DNA of 64,000 bases, taken from Liolophura sinensis. Its lineage: Eukaryota; Mollusca; Polyplacophora; Chitonida; Chitonidae. Position numbers and translations under genes: made by a program. Positions 1 through 9,500 of the stretch are shown piece by piece (within the stretch, counting starts at the first letter, position 1; the number at the start of each line of letters is the position of its first letter). The DNA is taken from assembly GCF_032854445.1 (NCBI RefSeq), contig NW_027018023.1, forward strand, positions 1 to 64,000, written 5' to 3'. Below the pieces are notes generated by a model, which ran no database searches, was not told the origin of the DNA, and saw nothing but the letters and a program-made list of their open reading frames with translations.

Positions 1-102
1 ATCAATAAGGTGCCAAAAGATGCGCAATTGGGTCAGGCATCTCCAGGTGTTGAAAAATTACAAATTTCCTTGGTTTCCATGGAGTAAGAGCCGTTGCTGG
101 GC

Positions 103-108
103 ACGTGA
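103..108. promoter_or_regulatory. CACGTG E-box / G-box core
   Basis: The hexamer is in the context gggCACGTGatt. I saw no broken copy in the monomers I read. CACGTG is the core bound by bHLH factors in animals and fungi and by bZIP and bHLH factors in plants. Whether it is bound here is unknown. Confidence 0.3.
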
Positions 109-456
109 TTTTGACATAAATGATGATTCAATTGTGGCTACAGCCAAAAGTATTGGTCGGAGAGCAACGCGGTTTGCACCATTCGATTTCTCGTCACAAA
201 ATACGTCGGATTAGCCTCTTACCAGCAGCATTGGAACATTTTTTCCACTTTTGGATTTTTGCCTGGTCCTTTTGCTAATTGAAATCGGCTACATGTACTA
301 TGTACAATCGCGACTGGTCATTACTATATTCAACTTTTGATTATAAGTTATGTGCCCTTCGGTAGCCCAGAAGATGTCAAATCTTTGGGCCAAGCCCATT
401 TAACTCACCCAGCAAATGTCTTACTTCTAAGTCGAAGATAAACTCAATGTCTTTAT

Positions 457-466
457 CTACATGTAG
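457..466. other. 10-bp perfect palindrome CTACATGTAG
   Basis: It lies 13 bp to the left of the TATA-like palindrome, and the pair recurs in nearly every monomer. Nine of its bases (CTACATGTA) also occur at 289-297 of the monomer. A G-to-A change at 36638 breaks it in M67. A binding or structural role is possible but not shown. Confidence 0.45.
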
Positions 467-479
467 AAAAACCACACCA

Positions 480-493
480 TTTTTATATAAAAA
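480..493. promoter_or_regulatory. 14-bp palindrome TTTTTATATAAAAA, TATA-like on both strands
   Basis: This perfect palindrome contains TATATAAA read in either direction. It recurs in essentially every monomer at about 548-bp steps. The flanking T- and A-runs change length in some copies (seven T at 2673-2679 and 55840-55846, four T near 63517). It could act as a bidirectional TATA-like element for satellite transcription or as a cruciform or nucleosome-excluding site. Only the sequence symmetry is seen; any function is inferred. Confidence 0.4.
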
Positions 494-665
494 ACACAAG
501 GTACTTGATACAGTCTGCTGTAAAAAGTACAATTGAACACTGACCCACATCAATAAGGTGCCAAAAGATGCGCAATTGGGTCAGGCATCTGCAGCTGTTG
601 AAAAATTGTAAATTTCCTTGGTTTCCATGGAGTAAGAGCCGTTGCTGGGCACGTGATTTTGACAT

Positions 666-681
666 AATTGATGATTCAATT
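666..681. other. 6-bp inverted repeat with 4-nt loop in T120 monomers
   Basis: AATTGA, a TGAT spacer and TCAATT form a perfect stem only in monomers with T at position 120. There are fifteen such copies: M2, M3, M6, M24, M28, M29, M32, M47, M51, M52, M55, M95, M99, M100 and M103. All other copies have A120, which leaves one mismatch. The T120 copies sit only in the head blocks and at one tail position. Confidence 0.45.
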
Positions 682-3291
682 GTGGCTACAGCCAAAAGTA
701 TTGGTCGGAGAGCAACGCGGTTTGCACCATTCGATTTCTCGTCACAAAATACGTCGGATTAGCCTCTTACCAGCAGCATTGGAACATTTTTTCCACTTTT
801 GGATTTTTGCCTGGTCCTTTTGCTAATTGAAATCGGCTACATGTACTATGTACAATCGCGACTGGTCATTACTATATTCAACTTTTGATTATAAGTTATG
901 TGCCCTTCGGTAGCCCAGAAGACGTCAAATCTTTGGGCCAAGCCCATTTAACTCACCCAGCAAATGTCTTACTTCTAAGTCGAAGATAAACTCAATGTCT
1001 TTATCTACATGTAGAAAAACCACACCATTTTTATATAAAAAACACAAGGTACTTGATACAGTCTGCTGTTAAAAGTACAATTGAACACTGACCCACATCA
1101 ATAAGGTGCCAAAAGATGCGCAGTTGGGCCAGGCATCTCCAGGTGTTGAAAAATTGTAAATTTCCTTGGTTTCCATGGAGTAAGAGCCGTTGCTGGGCAC
1201 GTGATTTTGACATAATTGATGATTCAATTGTGGCTACAGCCAAAAGTATTGGTCGGAGAGCAACGCGGTTTGCACCATTCGATTTCTCGTCACAAAATAC
1301 GTCGGATTAGCCTCTTACCAGCAGCATTGGAACAGTTTTTCCACTTTTGCATTTTTGCCTGGTCCTTTTTGCTAATTGAAATCGGCTACATGTACTATGT
1401 ACAATCGCGACTGGTCATTACTATATTCAACTTTTGATTATAAGTTATGTGCCCTTCGGTAGCCCAGAAGATGTCAAATCTTTGGGCCAAGCCCATTTAA
1501 CTCACCCAGCAAATGTCTTACTTCTAAGTCGAAGATAAACTCAATGTCTTTATCTACATGTAGAAAAACCACACCATTTTTATATAAAAAACACAAGGTA
1601 CTTGATACAGTCTGCTGTAAAAAGTACAATTGAACACTGACCCACATCAATAAGGTGCCAAAAGATGCGCAATTGGGTCAGGCATCTCCAGCTGTTGAAA
1701 AATTGCAAATTTCCTTGGTTTCCATGGAGTAAGAGCCGTTGCTGGGCACGTGATTTTGACATAAATGATGATTCAATTGTGGCTACAGCCAAAAGTATTG
1801 GTCGGAGAGCAACGCGGTTTGCACCATTCGATTTCTCGTCACAAAATACGTCGGATTAGCCTCTTACCAGCACGATTGGAGCATTTTTTTTACTTTTGGA
1901 TTTTTGCCTGGTCCTTTTGCTAATTGAAATCGGCTACATGTACTATGTACCATCGCGACTGGTCATTACTATATTCAACTTTTGATTATAAGTTATGTGC
2001 CCTTCGGTAGCCCAGAAGACGTCAAATCTTTGGGCCAAGCCCATTTAACTCACCCAGCAAATGTCTTACTTCTAAGTCGAAGATAAACTCAATGTCTTTA
2101 TCTACATGTAGAAAAACCACACCATTTTTATATAAAAAACACAAGGTACTTGATACAGTCTGCTGTAAAAAGTACAATTGAACACTGACCCACATCAATA
2201 AGGTGCCAAAAGATGCGCAATTGGGTCAGGCATCTCCAGCTGTTGAAAAATTGCAAATTTCCTTGGTTTCCATGGAGTAAGAGCCGTTGCTGGGCACGTG
2301 ATTTTGACATAAATGATGATTCAATTGTGGCTACAGCCAAAAGTATTGGTCGGAGAGCAACGCGGTTTGCACCATTCGATTTCTCGTCACAAAATACGTC
2401 GGATTATCCTCTTACCAGCACGATTGGAGCATTTTTTTTACTTTTGGATTTTTGCCTGGTCCTTTTGCTAATTGAAATCGGCTACATGTACTATGTACCA
2501 TCGCGACTGGTCATTACTATATTCAACTTTTGATTATAAGTTATGTGCCCTTCGGTAGCCCAGAAGACGTCAAATCTTTGGGCCAAGCCCATTTAACTCA
2601 CCCAGCAAATGTCTTACTTCTAAGTCGAAGATAAACTCAATGTCTTTATCTACATGTAGAAAAACCACACCATTTTTTTATATAAAAAACACAAGGTACT
2701 TGATACAGTCTGCTGTAAAAAGTACAATTGAACACTGACCCACATCAATAAGGTGCCAAAAGATGCGCAATTGGGCCAGGCATCTCCAGGTGTTGAAAAA
2801 TTGTAAATTTCCTTGGTTTCCATGGAGTAAGAGCCGTTGCTGGGCACGTGATTTTGACATAATTGATGATTCAATTGTGGCTACAGCCAAAAGTATTGCT
2901 CGGAGAGCAACGCGGTTTGCACCATTCGATTTCTCGTCACAAAATACGTCGGATTAGCCTCTTACCAGCAGCATGAGAACATTTTTTCCACTTTTGGATA
3001 TTTGCCTGGTCCTTTTGATAATTGAAATCGGCTACATGTACTATGTACAATCGCGACTGGTCATTACTATATTCATCTTTTGATTATAAGTTATGTGCCC
3101 TTCGGTAGCCCAGAAGATGTCAAATCTTTGGGCCAAGCCCATTTAACTCACCCAGCAAATGTCTTACTTCTAAGTCGAAGATAAACTTAATCTCTTTATC
3201 TACATGTAGAAAAACCACACCATTTTTATATAAAAACCACAAGGTACTTGATACAGTCTGCTGTAAAAAGTACAATTGAACACTGACCCAC

Positions 3292-6200
3292 ATCAATAAG
3301 GTGCCTAAAGATGCGCAATTGGGTCAGGCATCTCCAGCTGTTGAAAAATTGCAAATTTCCTTGGTTTCCATGGAGTAAGAGCCGTTGCTGGGCACGTGAT
3401 TTTGACATAAATGATGATTCAATTGTGGCTACAGCCAAAAGTATTGGTCGGAGAGCAACGCGGTTTGCACCATTCGATTTCTCGTCACAAAATACGTCGG
3501 ATTAGCCTCTTACCAGCACGATTGGAGCATTTTTTCCACTTTTGGATTTTTGCCTGGTCCTTTTGCTAATTGAAATCGGCTACATGTACTATGTACCATC
3601 GCGACTGGTCATTACTATATTCAACTTTTGATTATAAGTTATGTGCCCTTCGGTAGCCCAGAAGATGTCAAATCTTTGGGCCAAGCCCATTTAACTCACC
3701 CAGCAAATGTCTTACTTCTAAGTCGAAGATAAACTTAATCTCTTTATCTACATGTAGAAAAACCACACCATTTTTATATAAAAACAACAAGGTACTTGAT
3801 ACAGTCTGCTGTAAAAAGTACAATTGAACACTGACCCACATCAATAAGGTGCCAAAAGATGCGCAATTGGGTCAGGCATCTCCAGGTGTTGAAAAATTGC
3901 AAATTTCCTTGGTTTCCATGGAGTAAGAGCCGTTGCTGGGCACGTGATTTTGACATAAATGATGATTCAATTGTGGCTACAGCCAAAAGTATTGGTCGGA
4001 GAGCAACGCGGTTTGCACCATTCGATTTCTCGTCACAAAATACGTCGGATTAGCCTCTTACCAGCAGCATTGGAACATTTTTTCCACTTTTGGATTTTTG
4101 CCTGGTCCTTTTGCTAATTGAAATCGGCTACATGTACTATGTACAATCGCGACTGGTCATTACTATATTCAACTTTTGATTATAAGTTATGTGCCCTTCG
4201 GTAGCCCAGAAGATGTCAAATCTTTGGGCCAAGCCCATTTAACTCACCCAGCAAATGTCTTACTTCTAAGTCGAAGATAAACTTAATCTCTTTATCTACA
4301 TGTAGAAAAACCACACCATTTTTATATAAAAACCACAAGGTACTTGATACAGTCTGCTGTAAAAAGTACAATTGAACACTGACCCACATCAATAAGGTGC
4401 CAAAAGATGCGCAATTGGGTCAGGCATCTCCAGGTGTTGAAAAATTGGAAATTTCCTTGGTTTCCATGGAGTAAGAGCCGTTGCTGGGCACGTGATTTTG
4501 ACATAAATGATGATTCAATTGTGGCTACAGCCAAAAGTATTGGTCGGAGAGCAACGCGGTTTGCACCATTCGATTTCTCGTCACAAAATACGTCGGATTA
4601 GCCTCTTACCAGCAGCATTGGAACATTTTTTCCACTTTTGGATTTTTGCCTGGTCCTTTTGCTAATTGAAATCGGCTACATGTACTATGTACCATCGCGA
4701 CTGGTCATTACTATATTCAACTTTTGATTATAAGTTATGTGCCCTTCGGTAGCCCAGAAGATGTCAAATCTTTGGGCCAAGCCCATTTAACTCACCCAGC
4801 AAATGTCTTACTTCTAAGTCGAAGATAAACTTAATCTCTTTATCTACATGTAGAAAAACCACACCATTTTTATATAAAAACAACAAGGTACTTGATACAG
4901 TCTGCTGTAAAAAGTACAATTGAACACTGACCCACATCAATAAGGTGCCAAAAGATGCGCAATTGGGTCAGGCATCTCCAGGTGTTGAAAAATTGCAAAT
5001 TTCCTTGGTTTCCATGGAGTAAGAGCCGTTGCTGGGCACGTGATTTTGACATAAATGATGATTCAATTGTGGCTACAGCCAAAAGTATTGGTCGGAGAGC
5101 AACGCGGTTTGCACCATTCGATTTCTCGTCACAAAATACGTCGGATTAGCCTCTTACCAGCAGCATTGGAACATTTTTTCCACTTTTGGATTTTTGCCTG
5201 GTCCTTTTGCTAATTGAAATCGGCTACATGTACTATGTACCATCGCGACTGGTCATTACTATATTCAACTTTTGATTATAAGTTATGTGCCCTTCGGTAG
5301 CCCAGAAGACGTCAAATCTTTGGGCCAAGCCCATTTAACTCACCCAGCAAATGTCTTACTTCTAAGTCGAAGATAAACTCAATGTCTTTATCTACATGTA
5401 GAAAAACCACACCATTTTTATATAAAAAACACAAGGTACTTGATACAGTCTGCTGTAAAAAGTACAATTGAACACTGACCCACATCAATAAGGTGCCAAA
5501 AGATGCGCAATTGGGTCAGGCATCTCCAGCTGTTGAAAAATTGCAAATTTCCTTGGTTTCCATGGAGTAAGAGCCGTTGCTGGGCACGTGATTTTGACAT
5601 AAATGATGATTCAATTGTGGCTACAGCCAAAAGTATTGGTCGGAGAGCAACGCGGTTTGCACCATTCGATTTCTCGTCACAAAATACGTCGGATTAGCCT
5701 CTTACCAGCACGATTGGAGCATTTTTTCCACTTTTGGATTTTTGCCTGGTCCTTTTGCTAATTGAAATCGGCTACATGTACTATGTACCATCGCGACTGG
5801 TCATTACTATATTCAACTTTTGATTATAAGTTATGTGCCCTTCGGTAGCCCAGAAGATGTCAAATCTTTGGGCCAAGCCCATTTAACTCACCCAGCAAAT
5901 GTCTTACTTCTAAGTCGAAGATAAACTTAATCTCTTTATCTACATGTAGAAAAACCACACCATTTTTATATAAAAACCACAAGGTACTTGATACAGTCTG
6001 CTGTAAAAAGTACAATTGAACACTGACCCACATAAATAAGGTGCCAAAAGATGCGCAATTGGGTCAGGCATCTCCAGGTGTTGAAAAATTGCAAATTTCC
6101 TTGGTTTCCATGGAGTAAGAGCCGTTGCTGGGCACGTGATTTTGACATAAATGATGATTCAATTGTGGCTACAGCCAAAAGTATTGGTCGGAGAGCAACG

Positions 6201-6579
6201 CGGTTTGCACCATTCGATTTCTCGTCACAAAATACGTCGGATTAGCCTCTTACCAGCAGCATTGGAACATTTTTTCCACTTTTGGATTTTTGCCTGGTCC
6301 TTTTGCTAATTGAAATCGGCTACATGTACTATGTACAATCGCGACTGGTCATTACTATATTCAACTTTTGATTATAAGTTATGTGCCCTTCGGTAGCCCA
6401 GAAGATGTCAAATCTTTGGGCCAAGCCCATTTAACTCACCCAGCAAATGTCTTACTTCTAAGTCGAAGATAAACTTAATCTCTTTATCTACATGTAGAAA
6501 AACCACACCATTTTTATATAAAAACAACAAGGTACTTGATACAGTCTGCTGTAAAAAGTACAATTGAACACTGACCCAC
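3292..6579 (+). repeat. Middle segment of HOR unit A (M7-M12)
   Basis: Six monomers lie between head and tail. M7 has T at position 15 (gtgcctaaag) with C47. M8 is the common G47/C61 type. M9 has G61. M10 has GACGTC. M11 is C47 with the agcacgatt haplotype but ccactt. M12 has A at position 3 (cataaataag). M7-M8 correspond to M63-M64 of unit C, and M9-M12 to M80-M83. The unit C monomers M56-M62 and M65-M79 have no counterpart here. Confidence 0.75.
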
Positions 6580-9500
6580 ATCAATAAGGTGCCAAAAGAT
6601 GCGCAATTGGGTCAGGCATCTCCAGGTGTTGAAAAATTGCAAATTTCCTTGGTTTCCATGGAGTAAGAGCCGTTGCTGGGCACGTGATTTTGACATAAAT
6701 GATGATTCAATTGTGGCTACAGCCAAAAGTATTGGTCGGAGAGCAACGCGGTTTGCACCATTCGATTTCTCGTCACAAAATACGTCGGATTAGCCTCTTA
6801 CCAGCAGCATTGGAACATTTTTTCCACTTTTGGATTTTTGCCTGGTCCTTTTGCTAATTGAAATCGGCTATATGTACTATGTACAATCGCGACTGGTCAT
6901 TACTATATTCAACTTTTGATTATAAGTTATGTGCCCTTCGGTAGCCCAGAAGATGTCAAATCTTTGGGCCAAGCCCATTTAACTCACCCAGCAAATGTCT
7001 TACTTCTAAGTCGAAGATAAACTCAATGTCTTTATCTACATGTAGAAAAACCACACCATTTTTATATAAAAAACACAAGGTACTTGATACAGTCTGCTGT
7101 AAAAAGTACAATTGAACACTGACCCACATCAATAAGGTGCCAAAAGATGCGCAATTGGGTCAGGCATCTCCAGCTGTTGAAAAATTGGAAATTTCCTTGG
7201 TTTCCATGGAGTAAGAGCCGTTGCTGGGCACGTGATTTTGACATAAATGATGATTCAATTGTGGCTACAGCCAAAAGTATTGGTCGGAGAGCAACGCGGT
7301 TTGCACCATTCGATTTCTCGTCACAAAATACGTCGGATTAGCCTCTTACCAGCACGATTGGAGCATTTTTTTTACTTTTGGATTTTTGCCTGGTCCTTTT
7401 GCTAATTGAAATCGGCTACATGTACTATGTACCATCGCGACTGGTCATTACTATATTCAACTTTTGATTATAAGTTATGTGCCCTTCGGTAGCCCAGAAG
7501 ATGTCAAATCTTTGGGCCAAGCCCATTTAACTCACCCAGCAAATGTCTTACTTCTAAGTCGAAGATAAACTTAATCTCTTTATCTACATGTAGAAAAACC
7601 ACACCATTTTTATATAAAAACCACAAGGTACTTGATACAGTCTGCTGTAAAAAGTACAATTGAACACTGACCCACATCAATAAGGTGCCTAAAGATGCGC
7701 AATTGGGTCAGGCATCTCCAGGTGTTGAAAAATTGCAAATTTCCTTGGTTTCCATGGAGTAAGAGCCGTTGCTGGGCACGTGATTTTGACATAAATGATG
7801 ATTCAATTGTGGCTACAGCCAAAAGTATTGGTCGGAGAGCAACGCGGTTTGCACCATTCGATTTCTCGTCACAAAATACGTCGGATTAGCCTCTTACCAG
7901 CACGATTGGAGCATTTTTTCCACTTTTGGATTTTTGCCTGGTCCTTTTGCTAATTGAAATCGGCTACATGTACTATGTACCATCGCGACTGGTCATTACT
8001 ATATTCAACTTTTCATTATAAGTTATGTGCCCTTCGGTAGCCCAGAAGATGTCAAATCTTTGGGCCAAGCCCATTTAACTCACCCAGCAAATGTCTTACT
8101 TCTAAGTCGAAGATAAACTCAATGTCTTTATCTACATGTAGAAAAACCACACCATTTTTATATAAAAAACACAAGGTACTTGATACAGTCTGCTGTAAAA
8201 AGTACAATTGAACACTGACCCACATCAATAAGGTGCCAAAAGATGCGCAATTGGGTCAGGCATCTCCAGGTGTTGAAAAATTGCAAATTTCCTTGGTTTC
8301 CATGGAGTAAGAGCCGTTGCTGGGCACGTGATTTTGACATAAATGATGATTCAATTGTGGCTACAGCCAAAAGTATTGGTCGGAGAGCAACGCGGTTTGC
8401 ACCATTCGATTTCTCGTCACAAAATACGTCGGATTAGCCTCTTACCAGCAGCATTGGAACATTTTTTCCACTTTTGGATTTTTGCCTGGTCCTTTTGCTA
8501 ATTGAAATCGGCTACATGTACTATGTACAATCGCGACTGGTCATTACTATATTCAACTTTTGATTATAAGTTATGTGCCCTTCGGTAGCCCAGAAGATGT
8601 CAAATCTTTGGGCCAAGCCCATTTAACTCACCCAGCAAATGTCTTACTTCTAAGTCGAAGATAAACTTAATCTCTTTATCTACATGTAGAAAAACCACAC
8701 CATTTTTATATAAAAACAACAAGGTACTTGATACAGTCTGCTGTAAAAAGTACAATTGAACACTGACCCACATCAATAAGGTGTCAAAAGATGCGCAATT
8801 GGGTCAGGCATCTCCAGCTGTTGAAAAATTGGAAATTTCCTTGGTTTCCATGGAGTAAGAGCCGTTGCTGGGCACGTGATTTTGACATAAATGATGATTC
8901 AATTGTGGCTACAGCCAAAAGTATTGGTCGGAGAGCAACGCGGTTTGCACCATTCGATTTCTCGTCACAAAATACGTCGGATTAGCCTCTTACCAGCAGC
9001 ATTGGAACATTTTTTCCACTTTTGGATTTTTGCCTGGTCCTTTTGCTAATTGAAATCGGCTACATGTACTATGTACAATCGCGACTGGTCATTACTATAT
9101 TCAACTTTTGATTATAAGTTATGTGCCCTTCGGTAGCCCAGAAGATGTCAAATCTTTGGGCCAAGCCCATTTAACTCACCCAGCAAATGTCTTACTTCTA
9201 AGTCGAAGATAAACTTAATCTCTTTATCTACATGTAGAAAAACCACACCATTTTTATATAAAAACCACAAGGTACTTGATACAGTCTGCTGTAAAAAGTA
9301 CAATTGAACACTGACCCACATCAATAAGGTGCCAAAAGATGCGCAATTGGGTCAGGCATCTCCAGGTGTTGAAAAATTGCAAATTTCCTTGGTTTCCATG
9401 GAGTAAGAGCCGTTGCTGGGCACGTGATTTTGACATAAATGATGATTCAATTGTGGCTACAGCCAAAAGTATTGGTCGGAGAGCAACGCGGTTTGCACCA

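Larger units (their letters stand above)
1..548 (+). repeat. Reference monomer M1 of the satellite
   Basis: This copy is used as the coordinate frame for the other 116. Notable parts are: positions 20-214, an open frame on +; 60-61, a multi-state variable site; 76-83, the palindrome TCCATGGA containing an NcoI site; 103-108, CACGTG; 118-133, an imperfect inverted repeat; 223-256, a block with two haplotypes (agcagcattggaaca or agcacgattggagca, followed by ccactt or ttactt); 306, A or C; 375, T or C (C makes a GACGTC AatII site); 444 and 449, linked T/C and C/G; 457-466 and 480-493, perfect palindromes; 491-497, three variants (aaacac, accac, acaac). A at position 60 is found only in this copy and in the first monomer of each other HOR unit. 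I see no internal subrepeat longer than about 9 bp. Confidence 0.9.
1..3291 (+). repeat. HOR head block, unit A (M1-M6)
   Basis: Six monomers of fixed type order open every unit. First comes A60. Second is CTGCAG at position 41 plus T120. Third is G27 plus C33 plus T120 with an added T near position 270. Fourth and fifth are two C47 copies with the agcacgatt haplotype and GACGTC. Sixth is C33 plus T120 plus C156 with a rearranged stretch at 229-235 (gcatgagaac). Unit A adds two private or semi-private marks: G-to-T at 2407 and a T-run of seven at 2673-2679, the latter shared only with unit D. Confidence 0.88.

Noticed and set aside
20-214. 64-aa + strand ORF repeated in nearly every monomer as a possible gene family
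   Set aside because: It sits inside a satellite monomer, overlaps an antisense ORF almost completely, and its common variants change amino acids. I recognise no domain. It opens and closes by chance mutations (stop lost at 2407, stop gained at 63636) with no sign of constraint.
425-431. Helitron-like 3' end (CTAA) or other transposon termini within the monomer
   Set aside because: There is no GC-rich hairpin just before the CTAA, no matching 5' end, no terminal inverted repeats and no target-site duplications.
431-440. Possible CENP-B box
   Set aside because: The essential pattern TTCG-4-A-2-CGGG is not met. The best site, on the - strand at gtcgaagat, has TTCG and the A but no CGGG. The TTCG sites at 182 and 358 lack the rest of the pattern.
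1-548. tRNA, 5S or SINE-derived monomer
   Set aside because: I found no convincing Pol III A-box/B-box pair (no GGTTCGANNCC-like motif), no cloverleaf and no A-rich tail.
483-695. 70-aa - strand ORF, with 74-, 87-, 100- and 105-aa versions in some monomers
   Set aside because: The longer forms arise only from homopolymer indels or single stop changes. Nothing suggests a conserved protein, promoter-start arrangement or codon bias.
1216-1437. 73- to 81-aa frames starting within the first ORF in M3, M29, M52, M73, M78 and others
   Set aside because: They open only where a 1-bp homopolymer insertion or a change such as ttttgctc removes a stop. They are frame by-products.
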